From positions 3,410,001-3,474,000 of the forward strand of contig NZ_JADJTF010000001.1 in assembly GCF_016711335.1 (NCBI RefSeq): 64,000 nucleotides of DNA, read 5' to 3'. Every line of letters begins with the position of its first letter. Position 1 is the first letter of the stretch. The notes under the pieces are model-generated. The model searched no databases and was not told where the DNA came from. It saw only the letters and a list, made by a program, of their open reading frames with translations. Source of the DNA: Thiofilum sp. (lineage in GTDB: Bacteria; Pseudomonadota; Gammaproteobacteria; Thiotrichales; Thiotrichaceae). The translations under genes were made by a program, and so were the position numbers. Positions 8,813-17,610 of the stretch are shown piece by piece.

Positions 8813-9400
8813 TCAACATAAAGTAGTACGTAATTGACGCACTCGTTCGCGTAGTAACGAAATGCGTTTACCTATAGCACTTTCCGTTCGCCCCGTTAAG
8901 CGGGCAATTTCAGCATTACTTTCGCCCAAAGCATAATGCTCATAAATCAGCATATCCATTGCGCCAGTAGGTTGTTGTTCAATCACATCAAACACTTTTT
9001 CTAGACAATCCGTTTCTAGATATAAGCCCTCATGGGCGGGTACTTGCGGAGCATGAATTTCCTGTAATACGCCTTCACTATCCGGCTCAAAAATTCGCAG
9101 TGTATGCGAGTGATGACGAATATAATCAATATAATGATTACGCACTAAAGTAAATAACCACGCATTACAATGTTCAGGAATTTGTTTGAGTTCTAATAAT
9201 TTAAGCCCAATTTCTTGGAGAATTTCTTGTTGATCTTCGATGGAGAGTTGCTGCATTTTATAGTGGCAATAGCGAATATACTGACGCAAAATCGTCAATA
9301 GACGTGCGCCTTTATCTACGCTTTGTTTTACAAATTGCTCAATCAGTACCCGACAATTCAGATCATCATCGACGTTTGAGGCTATTAGTTCGCCACTCAA
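8813..9400 (-). CDS. ECF-type sigma-70 family RNA polymerase sigma factor
   Basis: The 195-residue protein contains a region 2 with NAWLFTLVRNHYIDYIRHH (core binding and -10 recognition). After a linker, region 4 has a helix-turn-helix in ALGESNAEIARLTGRTESAIGKRISLLRERV. Only regions 2 and 4 are present, as expected of extracytoplasmic-function sigma factors. The likely start is a TTG at 9400 (GTGGGGA upstream), though this is uncertain. It is the first gene of a two-gene unit with the membrane SUMF1 protein, suggesting a cell-envelope signal relay. The target regulon is unknown. Confidence 0.85.
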   Translation of the reverse strand: MSGELIASNVDDDLNCRVLIEQFVKQSVDKGARLLTILRQYIRYCHYKMQQLSIEDQQEILQEIGLKLLELKQIPEHCNAWLFTLVRNHYIDYIRHHSHTLRIFEPDSEGVLQEIHAPQVPAHEGLYLETDCLEKVFDVIEQQPTGAMDMLIYEHYALGESNAEIARLTGRTESAIGKRISLLRERVRQLRTTLC

Positions 9401-9500
9401 GCTAGATCGTCCCCACCACTATGTGCTTGCAAATAAACTACAGTGTGGCAAACATAGACCCAATGTCGTATAAACGCAACAATTTAAGATTTAAACTCTT

Positions 9501-10643
9501 TTAAATACAGCGCTCACCTAATAACCACGTTTGTTTTAAATTCAACTGCTCATCTAATAAAATAAAATCCGCCCGCGCTCCCACTTGTAAATGACCATAA
9601 TGTCTATCAATGCCTAGATACTGCGCAGGGTATAAACTACCCATACGTAATGCTTCTGGCACAGCTATACCCAAAGTACTGACACAGTTACGTACCGCAG
9701 TAATCATATCTAAAGCCGACCCGGCTAAGGTTCCATCTTCTTTAGCACAACGCCCATTCACTGCATAAATAGTCTCACCATAAAGCTCAAAGCTTGGCTC
9801 ATTACTCCCCACGGTTGCCATAGCATCCGTCACTAATATCATTTTACCTTTGGTTTTGGCTTGAATGGCTAATTTAGCAACTGTGGCGTGTAGGTGATAA
9901 CCATCAATAATAATACCGCAATAACTCTTTTGATCCTCTAAAGCGGCCCCCACTGCCCCCGGCTCCCGACTACTCATCGGAACCATTGCATTATATAAAT
10001 GAGTAAAACCGCTCAAACCCTCCGCTAAAGCCTGTTTGGTTTGGTCATAGCTCGCTAGGGTATGTCCAGCACTTACCCGAATTCCTCGCGCTACTAAGCG
10101 CTGAATCGTGCCCTGCGGCAGGCGTTCTGGCGCTACCGTGAGCAAATAATGCTCTGGAGCCATGCGCGTTAATAGCTGCTCCGTCAGTACATCAAACGGG
10201 CGAATCTTCTGACTATCATGCACCCCACGCTTGAGGCTATTTAAATGCGGTCCTTCTAAATGTATTCCTAGAATACCGGGCAAAGTTTTCACCCCTTGTG
10301 CTACCGCCTCCACGGCCTGTTGCATCACTTCAATGGTATCGGTAATTAAGGTAGGTAGCATAGCCGTCGTTCCCCCCTGCCAATGAGCACGACGCATCTT
10401 ATCTAAAGCCTTAACACTCGGATCATTATTCAGCATCACCCCACCGCCCCCATTGACCTGAATATCAATCAAGCCCGCAGCCAGTAGCCACCCTTGCGCA
10501 TCTATGCGAGGTAAGGTATGGGGAAGTTCATCCGCATGAACCCATTGTTCAATATGCCCATGATTAATAATAAGCGCTGCATCCTGCCGCTGCTCATCCT
10601 GAGCATTAAAATAACTAAATTGTGTTAAGGCAAATTTATTCAT
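9501..10643 (-). CDS. nagA: N-acetylglucosamine-6-phosphate deacetylase
   Basis: The 380-residue amidohydrolase removes acetate from GlcNAc-6-P to give glucosamine-6-P. It shows GLIDIQVNGGGG near the N-terminus, the family signature GIHLEGPHLN, then RVSAGHT, GFTHLYNAM and VTDAMATVGS, which carry metal and catalytic His/Asp residues. The length matches NagA (about 380). The ATG at 10643 overlaps the stop of the upstream SIS gene (ATGA), so the two are translationally coupled. It is the last gene of the leftward amino-sugar operon kinase-gntR-SIS-nagA. Confidence 0.95.
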   Translation of the reverse strand: MNKFALTQFSYFNAQDEQRQDAALIINHGHIEQWVHADELPHTLPRIDAQGWLLAAGLIDIQVNGGGGVMLNNDPSVKALDKMRRAHWQGGTTAMLPTLITDTIEVMQQAVEAVAQGVKTLPGILGIHLEGPHLNSLKRGVHDSQKIRPFDVLTEQLLTRMAPEHYLLTVAPERLPQGTIQRLVARGIRVSAGHTLASYDQTKQALAEGLSGFTHLYNAMVPMSSREPGAVGAALEDQKSYCGIIIDGYHLHATVAKLAIQAKTKGKMILVTDAMATVGSNEPSFELYGETIYAVNGRCAKEDGTLAGSALDMITAVRNCVSTLGIAVPEALRMGSLYPAQYLGIDRHYGHLQVGARADFILLDEQLNLKQTWLLGERCI

Positions 10644-11671
10644 AATGTTTTAGTGACTTTAGCAATAAACTGGGGCGCATCCGGATTATAGCCCCGTTGT
10701 AATGATAAACGTGCAGTCATTAAGTAAGCCGATTGAATTTGCGTTACTAATGCGCACCACGGATGTAAACCCTCTAGTACGGGTAAACCAGTTGTGCCTT
10801 GTGGTGCATTAGCGCCAGCGAACAATACATCTGCTCCCGCCTTAGTAAGCCGACTGACCGATTCACGAATGCTCATACTAGCCGCATCGCCTTGATCAAA
10901 GACTAAGACTGGAAAACCTGAGCCAATCATAGCCAAGGGACCGTGTAATACCTCAGCACTACTAAAAGCCTCGGCATGTAAGCTACAGGTTTCCTTAAAC
11001 TTCAGAGCGGACTCATTCGCAATTCCGCGTCCGGGTCCACGTCCGAGTACTAGCATTCTGCGCGTATCGACTAACTTATTCATCGCCATTGACCAGTCTA
11101 AGCTAGATACCTTAGCCACATCATCCGGTAGTTTTTGTAAGGCTGCTTGCAGGGCTTCATTACCTGACCATGCGGCGACTAACTGTAGACTCGCCATTAA
11201 AGTACAAACATACGATTTGGTGGCGGCTACTGATTGCTCGATTCCAGCGTGTAAGGGTAATACCACATCACAATGGGCACTTAAAGGGGCATTTTCATAA
11301 CTATTAATTAACCCTAAGGTGAATGCTCCACGCCGTTTAGCCATTTGAGCATAATTCACTAAATCGGGGCTTTGTCCTGATTGAGAAATCAGAATCACTA
11401 AACTATCGGATAAATTAGTTTCGGTTCCATAAATCGACAAAATAGAAGGTGTCGCTGAGGTAGTCGGAATCCCTAATCCCAACTCAATCAGATAACGCAA
11501 ATACACTCCGGCATGATCGGAACTACCACGCCCACACACCACAACCAGTTTAGGCGGATGTTGATGCAGGTGTTTGACTAGACGCTCTAGAGGAGTGGCT
11601 AATTCATTTAATTGAATACGCATGCGCTTAGGTGCTTGTAAGGCTTCTCGATACATGAGTGGCATAGTCAT
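10640..11671 (-). CDS. SIS-domain glucosamine-6-phosphate deaminase (NagB-II type)
   Basis: The 343-residue protein has two sugar-isomerase (SIS) domains. The first contains VVCGRGSSDHAGVYLRYL and ILISQSGQSPDLV. The second contains RMLVLGRGPGRGIANESALKFKE and SSAEVLHGP. It resembles the isomerase half of GlmS but lacks the glutaminase domain. Such proteins next to nagA act as the alternative deaminase NagB-II, turning GlcN-6-P into fructose-6-P and ammonia. It has overlapping stop/start codons with nagA and a 7-bp gap from the GntR gene. No classical nagB is present in the window, which fits this protein taking that step. Confidence 0.88.
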   Translation of the reverse strand: MTMPLMYREALQAPKRMRIQLNELATPLERLVKHLHQHPPKLVVVCGRGSSDHAGVYLRYLIELGLGIPTTSATPSILSIYGTETNLSDSLVILISQSGQSPDLVNYAQMAKRRGAFTLGLINSYENAPLSAHCDVVLPLHAGIEQSVAATKSYVCTLMASLQLVAAWSGNEALQAALQKLPDDVAKVSSLDWSMAMNKLVDTRRMLVLGRGPGRGIANESALKFKETCSLHAEAFSSAEVLHGPLAMIGSGFPVLVFDQGDAASMSIRESVSRLTKAGADVLFAGANAPQGTTGLPVLEGLHPWCALVTQIQSAYLMTARLSLQRGYNPDAPQFIAKVTKTL

Positions 11672-11678
11672 TGTTATT

Positions 11679-12434
11679 TTACCTCTGTTGAAGGGTCATT
11701 TCGGATACAAAATCGTAGCTATCACCCCGATAATGTGAGCGGGTAAACTCCACTGGCGATCCATTCGCATGAAACGAATAACGCTCGATATAAAGCACGG
11801 GACTGCCCGGTGAAATACGTAAAAAAACTGCCTGTTCAGTACTACACGGTACTGCTCGTAGACGCTGAATAGCTCGAACAGGTCGATTACCCGACCGTTC
11901 TAAAAACTCATATAAAGAATGGCTGACTTGGGTGGGATCAGTGATTAAATGCTCTGGCAAAACCGCCAATTCCAAGGCCATGGGTTGGTCATTAGCAGTA
12001 CGCAAACGGTATAAACGTGCAATACGCTCGTGCGGCTCTAGCTTTAATACTTGGCTTTCCTCGGCTGATGGCATGCCAATATGCCGCTCTAACCACACTA
12101 TTCCCGCATTTAAATGACGCTGCTGCATGTCCTCACTAAAGCTAGTGAGGTGACTTAACGCCTGCTCCACTCGCTTAGCAATAAAGGTTCCTGCTCCACG
12201 TTTTTGGATTAATAAACCCTCACTCACTAATACTTGAATCGCTTTGCGCACGGTCACCCGTGAAATATCCAAAAGAGTGGCTAAATCACGTTCGCTTGGT
12301 AGCGCTTCACTTTCATCTAATAGGTCGCCCTGATGAATCCCTTTACGTAGTGCACTGGCTAAGCGCTCATACAGGGCGTTATTACTGGTTTCATCGGCTA
12401 AGGCTTGTTGTAAATACGGTTCAATTTGCATCAC
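11679..12434 (-). CDS. GntR-family (HutC/UTRA) transcriptional regulator of amino-sugar genes
   Basis: The 251-residue protein has an N-terminal winged helix-turn-helix (LPSERDLATLLDISRVTVRKAIQVL, residues ~45-70). A C-terminal UTRA effector domain (~95-245) includes IERYSFHANGSPVEFTRSHYRGD. This is the architecture of NagR/DasR/NagQ-type repressors that respond to GlcN-6-P or GlcNAc-6-P. It sits inside the operon between the kinase and deaminase genes and is therefore probably autoregulated. The likely operator is the ATACCA/TGGTAT cluster at 13405-13460. Confidence 0.9.
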   Translation of the reverse strand: MMQIEPYLQQALADETSNNALYERLASALRKGIHQGDLLDESEALPSERDLATLLDISRVTVRKAIQVLVSEGLLIQKRGAGTFIAKRVEQALSHLTSFSEDMQQRHLNAGIVWLERHIGMPSAEESQVLKLEPHERIARLYRLRTANDQPMALELAVLPEHLITDPTQVSHSLYEFLERSGNRPVRAIQRLRAVPCSTEQAVFLRISPGSPVLYIERYSFHANGSPVEFTRSHYRGDSYDFVSEMTLQQR

Positions 12435-12459
12435 AAAGCTTCTTTTAATCAGTAAAAGT

Positions 12460-13335
12460 TTATAAAGATCGCGCCATTAATAGCGCTCCATCTAAGGCAT
12501 TACCTTTAGGTTGAGTGAGTAAGGATTGCATCTCTAAAGGAAGTAGAGCTTGATAGAGCGCTGCCAAACCACCCAGTAAGGCTATTTGACCGGTTTGATA
12601 ACGCTCTAAGGCTCGAATCAGGCGTATCACCTCATCACAAGCAGTCTGAATTAAGGTTTGGGCATAAGGGTCTTGCGCTTGCGCGAACTGAAAAATACGC
12701 GGTGCTAATTGAGCATAATCGGCGGGTCTAGCGCTTAATCCCCAATTAAATATCGCTTCTGCCTCATGATTAAAAGGTGCACTCAAAACCTCCATCAAGG
12801 GGGACATAGGAATAATCTGTTCCACAGCTAATAAAGCTAAGCGCATTGCCTCACGTCCTAGCCACGAGCCACTGGCTTGATCCCCCAGGGTGAGTCCCCA
12901 ACCGCCAAAAGTACGACTTTCTGTAGGGCTAATTATTTGTGCACAAGACCCCGTACCAATAATCACCACCCCGCCATAGTGCCCCTGATGCGCACCCAGA
13001 CAAGCAATATAAGCATCATTGGTCAAACGGCAATCAGCAAATAAGGCTTTAATCGGCTGGATAGTGGTATTATCATTTTTTAATACCAATCCAGCTAAAC
13101 CAATACCACATTTTAATTCATTAAATCGTACAGAATTTAAACCTGCTTGTTTTAATGCCTCTATGACACATTGGCGTATCGCCGCTAGTGAGTGATCCAG
13201 CCCTAAACGTAGATTAGCTGAACCACTAATACCTTCACCTAAAATAGTACCTGAATGATCTGCTACCCTTGCTCTACAGGTACTACCACCTCCGTCAATA
13301 CCGACATAATACTGTGTTGTTGGTTGATAACTCAT
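12460..13335 (-). CDS. BadF/BadG-family N-acetylglucosamine kinase
   Basis: The protein is about 291 residues from an ATG at 13335 and belongs to the ASKHA kinase superfamily. The phosphate-1 loop is YVGIDGGGSTCRARV, and GVVIIGTGSCAQI is the adenosine/phosphate-2 region. GSWLGREAMRLAL is typical of BadF-type GlcNAc or glucosamine kinases. It phosphorylates incoming amino sugar at C6, feeding nagA. A GTG at 13368 would add 11 residues but has no convincing ribosome-binding site; the AGGGGGAG lies upstream of the ATG, though with a long spacer. It is the first gene of the leftward operon and is divergent from murQ. Confidence 0.85.
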   Translation of the reverse strand: MSYQPTTQYYVGIDGGGSTCRARVADHSGTILGEGISGSANLRLGLDHSLAAIRQCVIEALKQAGLNSVRFNELKCGIGLAGLVLKNDNTTIQPIKALFADCRLTNDAYIACLGAHQGHYGGVVIIGTGSCAQIISPTESRTFGGWGLTLGDQASGSWLGREAMRLALLAVEQIIPMSPLMEVLSAPFNHEAEAIFNWGLSARPADYAQLAPRIFQFAQAQDPYAQTLIQTACDEVIRLIRALERYQTGQIALLGGLAALYQALLPLEMQSLLTQPKGNALDGALLMARSL

Positions 13336-13404
13336 AACAAGCTCGCAGCTCCCCCTTAAGTAATGCACCTCTATAGTGCTGAGTGATGACTGTATAGCTA
13401 AACG

Positions 13405-13460
13405 ATACCAGCAATTTTATTTTAATACCAGCACTAAATACCAGTTGCGTTATTGGTATT
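13405..13460. promoter_or_regulatory. Putative GntR operator cluster
   Basis: Three direct ATACCA motifs lie at 13405-13410, 13425-13430 and 13438-13443. An inverted TGGTAT lies at 13454-13459, so the last pair reads AATACCA-N10-TGGTATT. The cluster sits in the divergent gap between the kinase and murQ, where one regulator could control both operons. Assignment to the GntR protein at 11679-12434 is inference from position. Confidence 0.6.
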
Positions 13461-13562
13461 ATTAAACTACACTGCAAAGAACTTAAGGTCACTGAACTTA
13501 TACGACTGATAAGTCAATAAATACCGCCTAACGGTACATGAGTAAGGGGGAATCAGACTACT

Positions 13563-14480
13563 ATGCGACTCAGTACACAGACCACCGAAACTGCTCATCC
13601 TAAGGGGCAAGGCATGGATCAATGGTCGATACCACAACTCGCACATTATTTGTGTCAGGCGCAATTAGATAGCCTCGCTCAATTAGATACCTTACCTAGT
13701 GCTATAGCACGGGCGGGTGAAGCCATAGTACGTCGCCTCACCCAAGCCCCGCATAGTCGAATTATTTATGTAGGAGCCGGCTCCTCTGGTGCGATTGCGT
13801 GCTTAGATGGAATGGAGTTATTTGGTACTTTCGGCTGGCCACGTGAACGCCTTGGTTTGCTGCTAGCCGGAGGGCTACAAAGCTTTTTCGATGCCAGTAC
13901 CAGTCATGAGGATGACACCCTACAGGCGCTCAAAGACCTGACCCAACTCAATCCTAGCGCCCAAGATGTGATTATTGCGGTAGCTGCCAGTGGCTCAACG
14001 CCTTATACCCTCGCGGTGGTACAACGTGCTCAAAGTTTAGGTTGCCTCATTATTGGGATTGCCAATACAGCCGCCTGTACTCTGCTGAATTTGGCGGATC
14101 ACGCGATTTTACTCAATACCGGCGCCGAAGCACTGGCAGGCTCCACGCGTTTGGCGGCAGGAACCGCGCAAAAACTCACTCTCAATACCTTATCCACGCT
14201 CGTGATGACTCAGCTAGGCTATGTCTATGATCACTACATGGTCAATCTGCATATTAGCAATCACAAACTCTATGAACGCGCCCTTCAGATCATTATGCAG
14301 ATCACTCACGCTAGCCGTGCAGAAGCGGTCAATGCGTTACAACAAGCTCACAATCAAGTACCTCAAGCCATTTTAATTTTACAAGGACTTAGTGCCGAGC
14401 AGGCACACAACCTACTGATTAAGCATGAATTTCGTTTACGCTCAGCCTTAAACGCAATCGGTGCTTCCCCTAATCGTTAA
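13563..14480 (+). CDS. murQ: N-acetylmuramic acid 6-phosphate etherase
   Basis: The 305-residue SIS-fold enzyme cleaves the D-lactyl ether of MurNAc-6-P to GlcNAc-6-P plus lactate. Family markers are SRIIYVGAGSSGAIACLDGME, the DVIIAVAASGSTPYTLAVV loop, NTGAEALAGSTRL and KLTLNTLSTLVM, with a C-terminal UBA-like helical tail. AAGGGGGA lies upstream of the ATG. It is the first gene of the rightward operon, followed after 37 bp by the sugar-binding protein. Together with the divergent nagA operon it indicates peptidoglycan-sugar catabolism or recycling. Confidence 0.95.
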   Translation: MRLSTQTTETAHPKGQGMDQWSIPQLAHYLCQAQLDSLAQLDTLPSAIARAGEAIVRRLTQAPHSRIIYVGAGSSGAIACLDGMELFGTFGWPRERLGLLLAGGLQSFFDASTSHEDDTLQALKDLTQLNPSAQDVIIAVAASGSTPYTLAVVQRAQSLGCLIIGIANTAACTLLNLADHAILLNTGAEALAGSTRLAAGTAQKLTLNTLSTLVMTQLGYVYDHYMVNLHISNHKLYERALQIIMQITHASRAEAVNALQQAHNQVPQAILILQGLSAEQAHNLLIKHEFRLRSALNAIGASPNR

Positions 14481-14517
14481 TATAATGTTGGGTAATCAAT
14501 CCCTAAGGAGAATATCA

Positions 14518-15747
14518 ATGACATTCAAAACTCAATTAGCTAGCGCTATTATGCTCGGTTTAATGGGTTTATCGGCTCAAGCAGGTGAATTAACCATTGA
14601 AAGCTGGCGGGTCGATGATAAAGCACTATGGGAAGAACATATTATCCCTACTTTTAATAAAACTCACCCTGATATTAAAATCAAATTTGCACCCACAGCA
14701 CCCACTGAATATAACGCGAGTTTAAATACCCGTTTAAGTGGTGGTACTGCGGGTGATTTGATTACTTGTCGTCCTTTTGATATTTCACTTGAACTTTTTA
14801 CTAAAGGTCAACTGACTGATCTGTCGCAACTAGAAGGCATTAAAAACTTCTCGGATGTGGCTAAAAGTGCATGGCAAACCGATGATGGTAAAGCCACTTT
14901 CTGTATGCCAATGGCATCCGTCATTCATGGCTTTTTTTATAACCAAGATATTTTCAAGGAATTAGAATTAGCCGTTCCCAATACGGAAGAAGAGTTTTTT
15001 GCCGTTTTGGAAAAACTTAAGGGCAGCAAATATACCCCTATCGCTTTAGGCACTAATGATGGCTGGGAAACTCATCAAACGGTTTATACCAATATTGGTC
15101 CTAACTATTGGAAAGGCGAAGAAGGTCGCAAACAGCTCGTTGAGAAAAAAGCTAAACTGACTGATCCACAATTTGTTGCCCCTTATACCCAAATGGCTAA
15201 ATGGTCAGCCTATATGGGTAATGGCTACCAATCACAAACTTATGGTGACTCACAAAACCTATTTGCTCTAGGGCGTGCCGCGATTTATCCCGGTGGTAGT
15301 TGGGATATTGCCTACTTTAATACTAATGCTGAAGGTATGAAATATGGCGCATTTAAACCACCCGTGGCTAAGGCTGGAGATAAATGCTATATCAGCGATC
15401 ATACTGATATTGGAATGGGTATTAATCCGGCTTCCAAAAATGTTAAAGAAGCTGAAGCCTTTTTAAACTGGTTAGCTTCGGCAGAATTTGCTGAGCTTTA
15501 TACGAATAAAGTGAGTGGCTTTTTCTCACTGTCTAATCACAGTATCAATGTCACTGATCCCGTCGCGGCTGAAATGGTCAGTTGGCGCAAACAATGCGAC
15601 TCTACTATTCGCTTAAATGCTCAAGTTCTTAATCGTGGTAAAGATGATTTAGAGACCGCTTTCTGGAATGCAGGTCAGGCAGTCGTCAATGTTACTGCTA
15701 AGCCTGAGGAAGCAGCCGCGAAAGTGCAAGCTATTTTAGATAAATAA
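14518..15747 (+). CDS. ABC transporter sugar-binding protein (family 1)
   Basis: The ATG at 14518 has AAGGAG 8 nt upstream and starts MTFKTQLASAIMLGLMGLSAQAG, a Sec signal peptide. The mature ~390-residue protein is a family 1 extracellular solute-binding protein (SBP_bac_1). It has an ELTIESWRVDD opening, NTRLSGGTAGDL and a C-terminal NPASKNVKEAEAFLNWLAS segment. It captures a sugar in the periplasm for the permeases at 15829-17601. Neighbouring murQ and nagA suggest an amino sugar such as GlcNAc, MurNAc or a disaccharide. The ligand is not decided by the sequence alone. Confidence 0.9.
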   Translation: MTFKTQLASAIMLGLMGLSAQAGELTIESWRVDDKALWEEHIIPTFNKTHPDIKIKFAPTAPTEYNASLNTRLSGGTAGDLITCRPFDISLELFTKGQLTDLSQLEGIKNFSDVAKSAWQTDDGKATFCMPMASVIHGFFYNQDIFKELELAVPNTEEEFFAVLEKLKGSKYTPIALGTNDGWETHQTVYTNIGPNYWKGEEGRKQLVEKKAKLTDPQFVAPYTQMAKWSAYMGNGYQSQTYGDSQNLFALGRAAIYPGGSWDIAYFNTNAEGMKYGAFKPPVAKAGDKCYISDHTDIGMGINPASKNVKEAEAFLNWLASAEFAELYTNKVSGFFSLSNHSINVTDPVAAEMVSWRKQCDSTIRLNAQVLNRGKDDLETAFWNAGQAVVNVTAKPEEAAAKVQAILDK

Positions 15748-15766
15748 AAATTTTTCTGCTTAATGT

Positions 15767-15796
15767 TGAGATAGCTCAGCTCATCGAGCTATCTCA
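15767..15796 (+). terminator. Strong hairpin after the binding-protein gene (attenuator)
   Basis: A perfect 11-bp stem, TGAGATAGCTC (15767-15777) with GAGCTATCTCA (15786-15796), encloses an 8-nt loop. No U-tract follows. It lies between binding-protein and permease genes, the usual place for an mRNA-stabilising or partial-termination hairpin that keeps binding protein in excess. Confidence 0.65.
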
Positions 15797-15828
15797 GTAG
15801 TAGCGAGGCCTAATTGGAGTCTTGATCC

Positions 15829-16749
15829 ATGACCTACTCCTTAAAAAATGTTCCTTGGCATATTTTGGTATTTCTGTTACCCGGATTTGTCATTTACACC
15901 TTATTTAGTGCTTTACCTCTATTAGATACTATGATTTTGAGTTTTTTTAGAGACTCATCACTGGGTAGAGAATTTATTGGTTTAGCTAATTATCAGCATG
16001 TATTGACTGATCCTAATATGTCAGCGGAGTTTTGGAATGCGTTATGGAATAATGTTAAGTTCTTCCTGATCCATGTATTCGTACAAAACCCTATTGGTTT
16101 ATTACTCGCTGCTTTATTAAGCCTAAAAGATTTACGGGGGGCGCGTACTTATCGCACCCTTATTTTTATGCCCACTTTACTTTCTGTAGTGATTATTGGG
16201 TTTATTTGGCAACTTATTCTCAGTCCTTTATGGGGAGTCAGCACTACTATCATGGGTGCAGTAGGCTTGGAGGGTTGGTTTCAACCTTGGCTAGGTAAAG
16301 AGTCTAGTGCCTTAATTACTTTAGCTCTTATTTCAGTATGGCAATTCGTGGGTATTCCTATGATGTTAATTTATGCCTCCCTCTTAGCCATACCGGATGA
16401 GCTATTAGATGCCGCTTATGTAGATGGTGCTTCACCTATGCGTATCTTTTGGCAAATTAAATTACCTTTGATTTTACCCACGCTAGGCTTAGTTACTATT
16501 CTCACTTTTATCGGTAATTTTAATGCTTTCGATTTAATTTATGCGGTCAAAGGTGCTCTTGCAGGACCTAATTTTTCTACTGATATTTTAGGTACTTATT
16601 TTTATCGCACCTTTTTCGGTTTTCAATCTAATTTAGGTAGCCCTACTTTAGGCGCTACGGTAGCGACTTTAATGTTCTTAATAATTTTAGCTGGCGTTAT
16701 GGTGTACTTCTACATTGTGCAACGCCGTTTACATCGTTACCCTATGTAG
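15829..16749 (+). CDS. Sugar ABC transporter permease (MalF-like, CUT1)
   Basis: The 306-residue protein has six predicted transmembrane helices, starting PWHILVFLLPGFVIYTLFSALPL. The permease EAA loop is present near residue 200 (LLDAAYVDGASPMRIFWQIKLPLILPT). It forms the channel heterodimer with the next gene. It lies after the binding-protein gene and 12 bp before the second permease. Confidence 0.92.
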   Translation: MTYSLKNVPWHILVFLLPGFVIYTLFSALPLLDTMILSFFRDSSLGREFIGLANYQHVLTDPNMSAEFWNALWNNVKFFLIHVFVQNPIGLLLAALLSLKDLRGARTYRTLIFMPTLLSVVIIGFIWQLILSPLWGVSTTIMGAVGLEGWFQPWLGKESSALITLALISVWQFVGIPMMLIYASLLAIPDELLDAAYVDGASPMRIFWQIKLPLILPTLGLVTILTFIGNFNAFDLIYAVKGALAGPNFSTDILGTYFYRTFFGFQSNLGSPTLGATVATLMFLIILAGVMVYFYIVQRRLHRYPM

Positions 16750-16761
16750 GAGTCGCACCTT

Positions 16762-17601
16762 ATGTCAGTCACCACTAAGCGTACTATTAACACGGGTCTT
16801 ATTCATTTAATACTAGGACTCTATACCTTATTAGCTCTATTTCCTATTCTACTGATTTTAATTAATGCATTTAAATCACGCCAAGGTATCTTTAATGATC
16901 CTTTAGCCTTACCCAACAGCACTACTTTTAGTACCGTGGGATTTAATAAAGTACTCGATAATTCAGATTTCATCCTCTATTTTAGTAATAGCTTAATTGT
17001 CACCTTAGTATCTTTGTTTTTCATTTTATTACTAGGTGCAATGGTTGCTTGGGCACTCACTGAATATCGCTTTATGGGGCGGCGCTTACTGATGGTATTT
17101 ATGACCATGGGGATTATGGTTCCTATTCGCTTAGGTACAGTGAGTATTTTAGAAACAATGGTTTCTTTAAACTTAGTTAATACCATAACCGCTCTAGTAT
17201 TAGTCTATATTGCACAAGGATTACCCTTAGCCATTTTTATCTTAAGTGAATATATGGCACAAATTCCCAAAGAATTAAAAGAAGCCGCCCGTTGTGATGA
17301 TGTCAATGAGTATAAAATATTCTTTCAGATTATTTTACCCCTCACGCGCCCTGCCATTGCCACGGTAGCCGTATTTACCATGATTCCTATTTGGAATGAC
17401 TTATGGTTCCCACTCATTCTAGCGCCCGGAGAGGAGACTCGTACTTTAACCTTAGGGGTACAACAATTTATTGGGCAATATGTCACAGACTGGAACTCTG
17501 TACTAGCATCCTTAACGCTAGCTGTTATTCCTGTATTAGTACTGTATATGTTTTTCTCCCGTCAATTAATCCGTGGTCTAACCTCGGGTGCTGTTAAGTA
17601 A
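16762..17601 (+). CDS. Sugar ABC transporter permease (MalG-like, CUT1)
   Basis: The 279-residue protein has six transmembrane helices. The EAA loop reads ELKEAARCDDVNEYKIFFQIILPLTRP. The ending SRQLIRGLTSGAVK is the conserved MalG-type C-terminus (LTxGAVK). It is the second half of the membrane channel, followed 9 bp later by the ATPase gene. Confidence 0.93.
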   Translation: MSVTTKRTINTGLIHLILGLYTLLALFPILLILINAFKSRQGIFNDPLALPNSTTFSTVGFNKVLDNSDFILYFSNSLIVTLVSLFFILLLGAMVAWALTEYRFMGRRLLMVFMTMGIMVPIRLGTVSILETMVSLNLVNTITALVLVYIAQGLPLAIFILSEYMAQIPKELKEAARCDDVNEYKIFFQIILPLTRPAIATVAVFTMIPIWNDLWFPLILAPGEETRTLTLGVQQFIGQYVTDWNSVLASLTLAVIPVLVLYMFFSRQLIRGLTSGAVK

Positions 17602-17610
17602 GGTATACAT

